From Streptosporangiales bacterium (GTDB lineage: Bacteria > Actinomycetota > Actinomycetes > Streptosporangiales > WHST01), in contig WHTA01000064.1 of the NCBI GenBank assembly GCA_009379825.1, forward strand, positions 1 to 32,464: DNA of 32,464 nt, written 5' to 3'. Of the stretch, positions 1 to 8,028 are shown one piece after another. Below the pieces are notes generated by a model, which made no database searches, was not told the origin of the DNA, and saw nothing but the letters and a program-made list of their open reading frames with translations. The translations under genes were made by a program, and so were the position numbers. Each line of letters begins with the position of its first letter. Positions within the stretch are counted from its first letter, which is position 1.

Positions 1-36
1 CCACGTGATCGTCGACCACCACATACAGTGCTGTCA

Positions 37-83
37 GGAGGGTGTTCAGTTCTTTGGTCACACATCGATCTTGAACACCCTCC
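37..83. repeat. 12-bp inverted repeat with 23-nt spacer
   Basis: Arms at 37-48 (GGAGGGTGTTCA) and 72-83 (TGAACACCCTCC) are perfect reverse complements. There is no T-run after either arm, so a simple intrinsic terminator is not obvious. It lies about 190 bases beyond the 3' end of the hydratase operon and upstream of a strong Shine-Dalgarno-like stretch at 137-144. It could be an attenuator, a regulator site or a terminator for a gene outside the window. Confidence 0.5.
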
Positions 84-147
84 GCCCCACGTCTCCGCAG
101 CCGCGCCGACCACACCCTTCAAGGAATCACTCATCTAGGAGGAGACC

Positions 148-264
148 ACGCCACTGTCAGGATTCTGGCACGTCCCCGTAGGCCGCTACCGGAACCTGTT
201 CCGCGTGCTCGACACGGTCCATGGTCTGCGCTGCGTCCCGCGCCTCTTCCGCTTCACCTTCTGA
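148..264 (+). CDS. possible small protein without a normal start codon (38 codons)
   Basis: A very strong Shine-Dalgarno-like stretch (AGGAGGAG, 137-144) is followed by an open frame ending in TGA at 262-264. The translated peptide is rich in aromatic and basic residues (SGFWHVPVGRYRNLFRVLD) and does not resemble random GC-rich translation. However, the codon at the expected start position is ACG (148), and the only other candidate nearby is CTG (154), so either the start has been lost by a T-to-C change or the frame is not a gene. It ends 7 bases before the convergent hydratase gene. I recognise no family. The rest of 1-271 holds only the inverted repeat at 37-83. Confidence 0.2.
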   Translation, partial: TPLSGFWHVPVGRYRNLFRVLDTVHGLRCVPRLFRFTF

Positions 265-271
265 GTCGGTC

Positions 272-1057
272 TCACAGCGCCCAGGGTGCGGGTTGACGCG
301 CGCGGGCGGCGGCGATGCCCGCCTGGGCCTCGTCGGTCGCGAATGTTGCGGTCGATGCGTCGGCGGCGGCAAGCAGGGTGTCCAGGTCGGCGAAGGATGC
401 GCGGTCGGCGAGTCTGCGCTTGGTGGCGGCGAGCGCCACCGGCGAGCACGACCGGAGCGCGTCGAGAACACCGCCGACGGCGGCGTCCAGCTCCCCCGGT
501 TCGCTCACCTGGGAGAGCAGGCCCATCCGTTCGGCCTGCGCGGCGTCGAAGACCTCGGCGGTCAAGGCGTAGCGCCTGAGCAGCCACGGCGCCACCTCGC
601 CGGTGATGGTCGCCAACGTCATCTCCGGGGTGAGGCCGAGGCGCGTCTCCGTCATGGAGAAGGTGGCGGACGCGTCCGCGATGGCGATGTCGCACGCCAC
701 CGCAAGCACGATGCCGCCGGCACGCGCGGCGCCGTTGACCCGCGCAACCATCGGCGCCGGGAGCTGTCGCATCGCGTGCACCAGATGCATCAACGGATGC
801 CCGGCGGCCACCTGCCCGCCGGTACGCTCCCGCAGGTCCATGCCGGAGCAGAACGCGGGATCCGCGCCCGTGATCACCACGGCACGCACGCCAGGTGCCG
901 CCGCCTCGACGCCGGCGAGCACGTCGGCCAGCTCGGCGAGCATCCGGCTCGACAACGCGTTCCGGGTCTTCGGCGCGTTCAAGGTGACCTGCAGGACGCC
1001 GTGGTCCCAGCTCACCTGCAGCGTCTCGTACGGCTTGACCAGCTCGTCGACGTTCAT
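272..1057 (-). CDS. enoyl-CoA hydratase/isomerase family protein (last gene of the operon)
   Basis: A 261-residue crotonase-fold protein, normal length for the family. The start ATG at 1057 overlaps the stop of the upstream gene (ATGA), implying coupled translation. CoA and oxyanion-hole segments are visible: CSGMDL near residues 70-75 and ARAGGI near 111-116. Aligning with rat mitochondrial enoyl-CoA hydratase, the position of catalytic Glu144 is Val117 while that of Glu164 is Glu137; the spacing of 20 residues matches exactly. Loss of one of the two glutamates argues against a standard hydratase and fits an isomerase, hydrolase or lyase of the superfamily. Its substrate is presumably an acyl-CoA made by the upstream CoA-transferases. 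The family call is firm; the reaction is not. Confidence 0.88.
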   Translation of the reverse strand: MNVDELVKPYETLQVSWDHGVLQVTLNAPKTRNALSSRMLAELADVLAGVEAAAPGVRAVVITGADPAFCSGMDLRERTGGQVAAGHPLMHLVHAMRQLPAPMVARVNGAARAGGIVLAVACDIAIADASATFSMTETRLGLTPEMTLATITGEVAPWLLRRYALTAEVFDAAQAERMGLLSQVSEPGELDAAVGGVLDALRSCSPVALAATKRRLADRASFADLDTLLAAADASTATFATDEAQAGIAAARARQPAPWAL

Positions 1058-1800
1058 AGCCCGCGATCGACCTTGCGCCTGAACGTCCACATCTGCGCGG
1101 CCCGTTCCATCCGGGTCGCAGCGGCGACGTCGTAGTGCCCGCCCACCGTCTCGGCCCGAAGGCTCGGTGTCGCCAGCCTGGCAAGCTCGGGATCCCTGGC
1201 GGCGAACCGCGCCAGCTCCAGACACCGCTCCTCGACGGCGGCGTCGTCCAGCGACTCCCAGGCGAGCCCCAGCTCGACCGCCCGGTCGCCGTGTACGTCG
1301 CACCCGAACGCGGTCATCGCCGCCGCCGTACTCCGATTGGCCGCACGGCCGACGAGGGTGAAGTGCCCGCCGCCAGGGTGCAGGCCGATGCCGAAGAAGC
1401 CGGCGCGCAGGGTGGCGTCGGTCGCCATGATCCTGAGGTCCGCGGCCATCGCCAGGTTGACGCCCGCCCCCACCGAGTAGCCACGGACGGCCGCGATCGT
1501 CGGTGTCGCCAGCGTGTCGATCTTGGCGAACGTGTCGTAGACGAGACCGATGCCGGCGAACACTTCGGGTGCCGTCGGGTCGTTCCCCGCATCGACGAGG
1601 TCGGAACGATCGGCGCCGGCGCAGAGATGCCCGCCGGCGCCACGGATCACCGTCGCCCCGACGGCAGTGTTCTCGTTCACCTCGGTCAGCGCGTCGATGA
1701 GCTCACCGGCCATCGTCGCGTTCATCGCGTTCCTGCGTTCAGGCGCGTTCAGCGTCACCAGCGCCACACCGTCGGAGACGTCGAGGATCACTTCAGGCAT
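1054..1800 (-). CDS. enoyl-CoA hydratase/isomerase family protein lacking both catalytic Glu
   Basis: A crotonase-fold protein of 248 residues from ATG 1800. This start is preferred because AGGGAG lies 5-6 bases upstream; a GTG at 1806 is too close to it. The N-terminal signature (VALVTLNAPERRNAMN) and the CAGAD oxyanion segment near residue 60 are intact. The two positions that carry the acid/base glutamates in enoyl-CoA hydratase are Asn115 and Phe135, so classical hydration is unlikely. The gene overlaps the CaiB-like gene upstream by 8 bases and the next hydratase-fold gene by 4, so it is embedded in the operon. It may be an isomerase, hydrolase or ring/thioester-acting member; I cannot tell which. 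Confidence 0.88.
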   Translation of the reverse strand: MPEVILDVSDGVALVTLNAPERRNAMNATMAGELIDALTEVNENTAVGATVIRGAGGHLCAGADRSDLVDAGNDPTAPEVFAGIGLVYDTFAKIDTLATPTIAAVRGYSVGAGVNLAMAADLRIMATDATLRAGFFGIGLHPGGGHFTLVGRAANRSTAAAMTAFGCDVHGDRAVELGLAWESLDDAAVEERCLELARFAARDPELARLATPSLRAETVGGHYDVAAATRMERAAQMWTFRRKVDRGL

Positions 1801-3022
1801 CGGCACTCCCTACCGTGGAACGGTCGTCGGACGCGTGTACCACGCCGCGCTCCAGCCACTGCGATATCTGGTCTTCGGAGAAGCCGAACTCGGCGAGGAC
1901 CTCCGCGGTGTGCTCGCCGAGACGCGGCGCATGCCGGATGCTCTTCGGATCCCGCTCGTGGTTGGAGAACTGCACGGGCATGCCGAGCGCACGCACCCGG
2001 CCCTCGCTCGGATGCTCGTGCTCGACGATGATGCCCGCCTCCGCGAGATAGTCGTCGGTGATCAGGTCGTCGACGTTACGCACCTCCATCGCGGGGCAGT
2101 CGAGCTCTCTGAACTGCTCCAGCCAGTACGTGGTCGGCTTGTCCGCCAACGTCGACTCCATCAGCGCGTACAGCTCGTCGATGTTGGCGGTACGTGCGCT
2201 GATGTCACAGAACCGCGGGTCGTCCACCAGCTCCGGCCGGCCGATCGAGCTGAAGAAGGCCCGCCAGTGGTTGTCGGTGTAGAGGAGCACGCTGATGTAG
2301 CCGTCGCTGGTCTGGTACGGCTTGCGGAACTTCGACGTGGTACGCGGGTAGATGGCCGGCCCCACCGGCGGCACGAACGCCTCACCGGCGAGCTGCTCGT
2401 GCAGCAGGAAGCTCACCATGCTCTCGTACATCGGCACCACGACCGACTGACCGCGGCCGGTACGTTCCCGCTCGTACAGCGCGGCCATCACCGCGTACAT
2501 GGTGATCAGGGCGCAGGTCTTGTCCGCGAGGATCGTCGTCACGTACTGCGGCCGGCCCTGCCGATGGCTCTCCAGGTCCGCAAGTCCTGACGCCGCCTGG
2601 ATCACGTCGTCGTACGCGGGCCGGCCGGCGTCCGGGCTGCCGGGGGCGAACCCGAACGACTCGGCCAGGACGATCTGCGGGTTGATCTCGGCGAGACGCT
2701 CGTACGCGAGACCGAGGGAGATCGCCGTCTCCTGCCGCATGTTGTGGATCACCACGTCCGCGTCGGCAACCATCCGGTCGATGATCGCCCGTCCTTCGTC
2801 GGACTTGAGATCGACGACGATGCCGCGCTTGCCGACGTTGATGGTCATGTACGTCGCCGACATGCCAGGGGTTTTCGCCATGCCGACACCGCGCACGGTG
2901 TCGCCGCGTCGCGACTCCACCTTGATGATGTCTGCGCCCATCTGGGCCATCATCATCGTGCAGTACGGACCGAGGAACGTCGTGGTGAAGTCAAGTACTC
3001 GGATGCCGTCCAGCGGACCCAC
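1793..3022 (-). CDS. CaiB/BaiF family III CoA-transferase
   Basis: A family III CoA-transferase of 409 residues that would move CoA between a carboxylic acid and a donor thioester through an aspartyl anhydride. The N-terminal motif (GPLDGIRVLDFTTTFLGPY) is typical. PAYDDVIQAASGL carries the expected catalytic Asp, and a second signature (NVGKRGIVVDLKS) is present. I chose GTG 3022 because AAGGAG sits 6 bases upstream and the protein then begins directly with the family motif; an in-frame ATG at 3064 would add 14 poorly conserved residues. It follows the family I CoA-transferase gene by 45 bases. Having two unrelated CoA-transferases in one operon suggests two activation steps or two acids. 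Confidence 0.93.
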   Translation of the reverse strand: MGPLDGIRVLDFTTTFLGPYCTMMMAQMGADIIKVESRRGDTVRGVGMAKTPGMSATYMTINVGKRGIVVDLKSDEGRAIIDRMVADADVVIHNMRQETAISLGLAYERLAEINPQIVLAESFGFAPGSPDAGRPAYDDVIQAASGLADLESHRQGRPQYVTTILADKTCALITMYAVMAALYERERTGRGQSVVVPMYESMVSFLLHEQLAGEAFVPPVGPAIYPRTTSKFRKPYQTSDGYISVLLYTDNHWRAFFSSIGRPELVDDPRFCDISARTANIDELYALMESTLADKPTTYWLEQFRELDCPAMEVRNVDDLITDDYLAEAGIIVEHEHPSEGRVRALGMPVQFSNHERDPKSIRHAPRLGEHTAEVLAEFGFSEDQISQWLERGVVHASDDRSTVGSADA

Positions 3023-3067
3023 GGAGTTCTCCTTCCTGTCGGCGGCAGCGGGACTCGTGACCATGGC

Positions 3068-4306
3068 TCACCCACCACCTGGTGGTTGTGGCGCCGCCGT
3101 CAGTTCGTCACGGAAGCGCGGGTGCGCGATGTTGACGAGTCGTTCACGTCGCTCCGCCAGGGTGAGTCCACGTAGCTCGGCGACCCCGAACTCGGTGACG
3201 ACGGCGTCGACCTCGCATCGTGCAGTGGTCGTGACCCCGGCCGCCGGCTGCGCGACGATGCGGGAGATGTCGCCCGTACGGTTCGTCGCCGGTAGCGCGA
3301 TGATCGAGCGCCCGCCGGCGGACGCAGCGGCACCGCGGACGTAGTCGACCTGACCGCCGACCCCGCCTAGGTACCTGTCGCCCGCGACCTCACTGTTGAC
3401 CTGGCCGGTGAGGTCCACCTCCACGGCGGAGTTGACCGACACCAGCCGGTCGATACCGGCCAGCACCGTGTGGCCGTGGGTGACTGGCACAGGGCGCATC
3501 CAGATGGACTCGTCCGCCGCCATCGCGTCGTACAGCTGACGGGTACCGAAGGCGGCGCCGACCACCGACTTGCCCACGTACTCCGCCTTGTGCTCGTTGG
3601 TCACCGCACCGCTGTCATGCAGTGCCAGCAGCTCGTCCGTCAGCAGACCGCTGTGGATGCCGAGCCGCTTGCGGCCGTGCAGCTCACGCAGGATCGCGTC
3701 GGGGATGGACCCGATGCCCACCTGGATACAGCTGTCGTCACCGATCAGCTCCGCCGCCAGCTTGCCGATCCGGCTGGCCTGCTCCGTCTCCTTCGCCGGC
3801 GGCACCTCCATCAGCGGCGTGTCGACGTACTCGTACGCATCGACCTCGTCGAGCGCTACCGTCGTGGACCCATGCGTGTACGGCATCTGCGTGTTCACCT
3901 GGGCGAGCGTCACCCGCGCCTGCGCCATCGCCGCCTGCAGGTAGTCGTCCACGATGCCGATCGAGTGCCGGCCGTCACGCGACTCCGCGCTCAGCTGTAT
4001 CAGTACGACGTCCGGCTTCAGCCGTTCCTCGAACAGCGCAGGGATCTGCGAGATGTGGCACGGCACCACCGCGCACCGTCCGGCGGAGACGAGCCGATGT
4101 GCCTGGCCCAGCCCACCTATCGCGATCAGCGACAGCTGCGTCGACGAGCTGAACGTGTCGCTGAACACGGTGCCGAGGAAGACGCGGGCCTTCGGCAGCT
4201 GGTGCTCTTCTGCCACCAGCCGCCGGGTCAGGTCCAACGGTTCTGCGGTCCCCTGCGGAACGACGATCAGGTCGTTCTCTCGGATATGCGCGGTGAGATC
4301 GATCAT
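3068..4306 (-). CDS. family I CoA-transferase (acetyl-CoA hydrolase/4-hydroxybutyrate CoA-transferase type)
   Basis: A 412-residue protein of the acetyl-CoA hydrolase/transferase family, which includes 4-hydroxybutyrate CoA-transferase and the itaconate CoA-transferase RipA of Yersinia. Recognisable parts are the IQVGIGSIPDAIL segment near residue 194, HSGLLTDEL near 219, and the conserved stretch SAVEVDLTGQVNSEVAGD near 292. The start overlaps the dctM stop by 4 bases, so transporter and activating enzyme are translationally coupled. This supports a role in adding CoA to the acid brought in by the TRAP transporter. The exact substrate is inferred from context only. Confidence 0.92.
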   Translation of the reverse strand: MIDLTAHIRENDLIVVPQGTAEPLDLTRRLVAEEHQLPKARVFLGTVFSDTFSSSTQLSLIAIGGLGQAHRLVSAGRCAVVPCHISQIPALFEERLKPDVVLIQLSAESRDGRHSIGIVDDYLQAAMAQARVTLAQVNTQMPYTHGSTTVALDEVDAYEYVDTPLMEVPPAKETEQASRIGKLAAELIGDDSCIQVGIGSIPDAILRELHGRKRLGIHSGLLTDELLALHDSGAVTNEHKAEYVGKSVVGAAFGTRQLYDAMAADESIWMRPVPVTHGHTVLAGIDRLVSVNSAVEVDLTGQVNSEVAGDRYLGGVGGQVDYVRGAAASAGGRSIIALPATNRTGDISRIVAQPAAGVTTTARCEVDAVVTEFGVAELRGLTLAERRERLVNIAHPRFRDELTAAPQPPGGG

Positions 4307-5601
4307 TTCGTAGCCAGCACCCCCGGAAGCCAGGTCGCCAAGGACGGGAACAGGAACATCACGACGATGAGCAGCAGCTCGACGACGATGAACGGCGTGA
4401 CCCCACGGAACACTTCACCGAGCCGGACGTTGGGTGCCGCCCCCGCCGCCACGTACACGTTCAGGCCGACGGGCGGGGAGATGAGGCCGATCTCGCCCAG
4501 CTTGATGACCAGGATGCCGAACCAGATCGGGTCGTAGCCCAGGCTGGTGATCAACGGGAACGTGATCGGCAGCGTGACCACCAGGATCGCGATCTGGTCC
4601 ATGAACGTGCCGAGCACCAGATAGAGCAGCACGATCAGTGCCATCACTATCAGGGTGGGGAAGCCGGACGACTCGATCGCCGACACGATCGTGGGCGCGA
4701 CCCGAGTGGTGGTGAGGAAGTAGCCGAAGATGCTGGCGAACATGACGATCGAGATGATCATCGTGGTCGACTCGGCCGTTCGTACGAGGGCGCGCCAGAT
4801 GCCCTTCGCCCGCAACCCGCCGAACAGCACGCTGAGCACGAGCGCACCGGCCGCACCGAACGCACCGGCCTCGGTCGGGGTCACCAGGCCGCCGTAGATC
4901 CCACCGAGGACGAGAGCGATGAGTACGACCGTCGGCCACACCTTCGAGAGTGCACGCAGTTTGGCCGTGATCGACATCCGGTCCGGTCGGCCGGGAGCGA
5001 GCTCAGGATTCGTCCGGACCCTGAGGTAGATGACCGCGACGTAGGCGAAGACGGTCAGCACGCCGGGGAGCGCGCCTGCCGTGAAGAGATCGCCGATCGC
5101 GGTCTCGGTGGTGATGCCGTAGATGATCAGCGCCACGCTCGGCGGGATGATCGACGCGAGCGTGCCTGCGGCAGCGATCGAACCGACGCTAAGCCGGTCC
5201 TTGTAGCCGTACTCCCGCATGTGTGGCACACCGACCGCGGAGAACGTCGCGGCGGTCGCGGTGCTCGATCCGGTCATGGCACCCATGCCGCCGGACGCGA
5301 CCGTGGTCGCGATCGCGAGACCGCCGCGTATCCTCCCCAGCCAGGCGAACATCGCGCTGTACAGGTCTTTGGCTATTCGGCCACCGGCGAGGAACTCCGC
5401 CATCAGGAGGAACGTCGGCACCGTGGTCAACAGGAAGCCCGTGCCGGTGCGGTACGGCACGGTAGCGACCATCGACATGGTCGAGTCCCAGCCGATGCTC
5501 AGCGTGAGGCCGAGGATCCCGGACAACCCGAGCGAGAACGAGACGGGCACCCCGATCGCCAACAGCGCGAAGAGCACCAAGAACGGCAGCACTAGTTCCA
5601 C
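4303..5601 (-). CDS. dctM: TRAP transporter large permease subunit
   Basis: A 432-residue, strongly hydrophobic protein with about twelve membrane segments. This length and the signature TGSSTATAATFSAVGVPHM near residue 110 are typical of DctM, the Na+-coupled translocation subunit of tripartite ATP-independent periplasmic transporters. ISPPVGLNVYVAAG near 375 is the second conserved repeat region. It starts 10 bases after dctQ ends and overlaps the CoA-transferase gene at its end. TRAP systems mostly carry carboxylates and dicarboxylates. They are less common in actinomycetes than in proteobacteria, which makes the locus notable. Confidence 0.96.
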   Translation of the reverse strand: MELVLPFLVLFALLAIGVPVSFSLGLSGILGLTLSIGWDSTMSMVATVPYRTGTGFLLTTVPTFLLMAEFLAGGRIAKDLYSAMFAWLGRIRGGLAIATTVASGGMGAMTGSSTATAATFSAVGVPHMREYGYKDRLSVGSIAAAGTLASIIPPSVALIIYGITTETAIGDLFTAGALPGVLTVFAYVAVIYLRVRTNPELAPGRPDRMSITAKLRALSKVWPTVVLIALVLGGIYGGLVTPTEAGAFGAAGALVLSVLFGGLRAKGIWRALVRTAESTTMIISIVMFASIFGYFLTTTRVAPTIVSAIESSGFPTLIVMALIVLLYLVLGTFMDQIAILVVTLPITFPLITSLGYDPIWFGILVIKLGEIGLISPPVGLNVYVAAGAAPNVRLGEVFRGVTPFIVVELLLIVVMFLFPSLATWLPGVLATK

Positions 5602-5611
5602 TGTCTGCCTC

Positions 5612-6148
5612 CTACTCGCTCACGCCGTCGGTTGGATCGTCACCATGGGACTCGCCACGTCCCTTGATGATCTGGACCATCAGGCGCAGGACCATCAACG
5701 CGGCACCCAACACGACGATGGCTCGCGAAGGCCCGGTGGGCAGCGACGGTTCTTCGACCGTCCAGAGGCTCCACTGGTCACGCGCCAAGGTGAAGGACGT
5801 CATCAGCACCAAGACGAAGAGGAACAATCCCAGCAGGTCGATGAACCGGTCGAGGACCGCCGACGTCCGCCTGCCGAAACGGCGGTGCAGGATGTCGACG
5901 GCCACGTGCTTGCGGTTCCGCTGCGCCACCGCCCAGGTGAGGAACACCACTGCGGGCATGAAGAACAGCTCGCTCATGTCTGCGGCACCCGGTAGGGCGG
6001 CACCGAATGCGTACCGCCCCACCGCGTCGGCCGTGACCACGCCCACCAGCAGCAGCAGTGCGATGGCGGCCAGCACCAGAGTGATGTTCTCGATCACCCT
6101 GAGCGGGCTCGTGCTCTTCCAGTCACGGCGTGCTTCTGACATCGTCAC
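5612..6148 (-). CDS. dctQ: TRAP transporter small permease subunit
   Basis: A 178-residue protein with four predicted membrane segments (about 20-40, 55-75, 95-115 and 135-160), the usual topology of DctQ. The middle region (FLTWAVAQRNRKHVAVDIL) is the family hallmark. It lies between dctP (34 bases away) and dctM (10 bases away). The small subunit pairs with DctM and helps dock the binding protein. Confidence 0.94.
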   Translation of the reverse strand: MTMSEARRDWKSTSPLRVIENITLVLAAIALLLLVGVVTADAVGRYAFGAALPGAADMSELFFMPAVVFLTWAVAQRNRKHVAVDILHRRFGRRTSAVLDRFIDLLGLFLFVLVLMTSFTLARDQWSLWTVEEPSLPTGPSRAIVVLGAALMVLRLMVQIIKGRGESHGDDPTDGVSE

Positions 6149-6182
6149 ACCTCTCGGCAGCTCGCAAGCAAGGGTGCCAACT

Positions 6183-7226
6183 TCATTGCTCGCTGGTGAG
6201 CTTCTTCATCTCGGCAAGAATGTCCTTGCCGGGCAGGCCGCGCTTCTCCATGTCCTTGACCCACGCCTGCCGCACGGTGTCTGAGACCTCGTCGAACTTC
6301 GCCGCTTCGGCTTCCGAGACCTCGGTGAGCTCCATGCCGTCCTTCTCGAAGGCCTTCAGCTGCTTCTGCTTGTCGGCCTCCAGTGCCCTGCCGCCGGCGA
6401 GCGAGACCTTCTTGCCTTCCTCGATCATGATCTTCTGCAGATCCTCGGGCAGCTCCGCCCACTTGTCCTGGTTGATGGCGTAGTAGGCGCCGAAGCCACC
6501 GAGCGACAGGTTGGTCGTGCAGTACTTGACGACCTTGTCCAACCCGTACGGCTTCATGCTCTCCGCACTGATGAAGAGGCTGTCGACGGTCTTGCGCTCC
6601 ACCGCCTGGTACATCTCAGGCGCCGCAAGCGACACCGGCACCGCGTTCAGTTCCTTGGCGGTCAGCTCCATGTGGCCGCCGGAAGTGCGCACCCGCAGCC
6701 CCTTCATGTCCGCCGTCGAGCTGACCTTCTTCTCCGCCGTAGCCACCTGGTAGGCACCCGTCACGAAACTCAACAGCGGGTTCAGCTTGTTCTTCTTGAT
6801 CTCCTCCTGGTACAGCTTGCCGCGCATGAGCTCGTAGAAGGCCGGCGCACCACTCACGGAGTCCTCGTAGACACCGGGCAGTCCAGCGATCCCGCCGAGC
6901 GGCATCTTCTCGCTGTAGTACTGCGGCGCGATGTAGGCGATGTCCGCCACGCCGCCCTTCACCATTTCGGCCATGTCCTCGGCCTTACCGAGCTGTTCCG
7001 CAGGGAAGTACTCGAAGTCGATCCGTCCCTTGGACGCCTTCTCGACTGCCTTCATGTACTTGACCGGGAGGTTCTTCGCGATCACGTGGCTCTTCGGGAA
7101 AGAGTCGGCCACCTTGAACGTGAACTCCGCCGAGTCGCCCCCGCTACCTGACCCGCAACCCGCGAGCACTAGCACCATGCTCAGCACTGTGCCGTTGACG
7201 AGTGCTGTTATCGAACGACCGGACAT
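6183..7226 (-). CDS. dctP: TRAP transporter substrate-binding lipoprotein
   Basis: A 347-residue extracytoplasmic solute-binding protein. A signal peptide ends in the lipobox LAGC, so Cys24 would be lipidated and the protein tethered to the outer face of the membrane, as expected in a Gram-positive cell. DctP features follow: HVIAKNL near 48, and KGLRVRTSGG around 176-184, where the conserved Arg normally salt-bridges the ligand carboxylate. A clear Shine-Dalgarno sequence (GAGAGGAAG) precedes ATG 7226. It is the first of the three TRAP genes. The ligand is not readable from sequence; the operon suggests a CoA-activatable mono- or dicarboxylate. Confidence 0.95.
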   Translation of the reverse strand: MSGRSITALVNGTVLSMVLVLAGCGSGSGGDSAEFTFKVADSFPKSHVIAKNLPVKYMKAVEKASKGRIDFEYFPAEQLGKAEDMAEMVKGGVADIAYIAPQYYSEKMPLGGIAGLPGVYEDSVSGAPAFYELMRGKLYQEEIKKNKLNPLLSFVTGAYQVATAEKKVSSTADMKGLRVRTSGGHMELTAKELNAVPVSLAAPEMYQAVERKTVDSLFISAESMKPYGLDKVVKYCTTNLSLGGFGAYYAINQDKWAELPEDLQKIMIEEGKKVSLAGGRALEADKQKQLKAFEKDGMELTEVSEAEAAKFDEVSDTVRQAWVKDMEKRGLPGKDILAEMKKLTSEQ

Positions 7227-7255
7227 CGTTGTCTTCCTCTCGTACAGCCAGCGGA

Positions 7256-8020
7256 CTAGCTACCGCTCCACTGGGGGGCTCGCTTCTCCCTGAAGGCCGA
7301 CGGGCCTTCCTGGGCATCTCTGCTCCGGTAGACCGGCTCCCACAACGCATCGGCCTCGCGATACGCCTGTTCGTGGGCGGCGGCCATCGCCAGATGCACC
7401 GTGCGCCGTGCGGCTGCCACCGACAGCGGCGCGTTCCTCGCAATCTGTTCCCCCATCGCCTGGGCCGTATCGTTCAGCTCGTCGTACGGCATCACGCGGT
7501 TGACGAAGCCCAGTTCGTACGCCCGCTGCGCATCGACGGGATCGCCGGTGAGCAGGATCTCCATCGCCACGCGCGGCGCCACCAACCACGGCAGCGGAAC
7601 CGCCCACGGCGCACCGCGGCCCACCTTGACCTCGGTCACCGCGAACCGCGCGTGGTCGGCCGCGATGCAGAGGTCACATCCTTGTGCGAGCAGGAAACCG
7701 CCGGCGAACGCCACGCCGTTTACCGCGGCGATCGTCGGCTTGCTCACTTCGACGTTCCTGCCTGGGATCGGCACGTAGTCGCTGGCCGGCACCGCTAGCT
7801 CCTGCTCGGCCATCTCCTTCAGGTCGCCGCCCGCCGAGAACGCCCTGTCACCCGTCCCCGTGAGGACGAGCACGGCCGCGTTCGCGTCGTCCTCGAACCT
7901 GCGCATGCCCGCCATCAGGCCCTCGCGCACCGCCTGGTTGAGCGCGTTGCGCGCGTCGGGGCGGTCGATGGTCAGCCAGGCGACAGGGCCGACCTTCGTG
8001 TACGTCACCGGTTCCGTCAT
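7256..8020 (-). CDS. enoyl-CoA hydratase/isomerase family protein (first paralogue)
   Basis: A 254-residue crotonase-fold protein. ATG 8020 is chosen over ATG 8026 because GAGG sits 5-6 bases upstream of 8020 and directly abuts 8026. Oxyanion-hole residues are in FSAGGDL (61-67) and AFAGGF (104-109). The position of catalytic Glu144 is Leu110, while that of Glu164 is Glu130, again 20 residues apart. So this is the same one-glutamate pattern as the protein encoded at 272-1057. It follows the acyl-CoA dehydrogenase gene by 8 bases. An isomerase or non-standard hydratase acting on an intermediate of the pathway is plausible. Confidence 0.9.
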   Translation of the reverse strand: MTEPVTYTKVGPVAWLTIDRPDARNALNQAVREGLMAGMRRFEDDANAAVLVLTGTGDRAFSAGGDLKEMAEQELAVPASDYVPIPGRNVEVSKPTIAAVNGVAFAGGFLLAQGCDLCIAADHARFAVTEVKVGRGAPWAVPLPWLVAPRVAMEILLTGDPVDAQRAYELGFVNRVMPYDELNDTAQAMGEQIARNAPLSVAAARRTVHLAMAAAHEQAYREADALWEPVYRSRDAQEGPSAFREKRAPQWSGS

Positions 8021-8028
8021 CGGCATCC

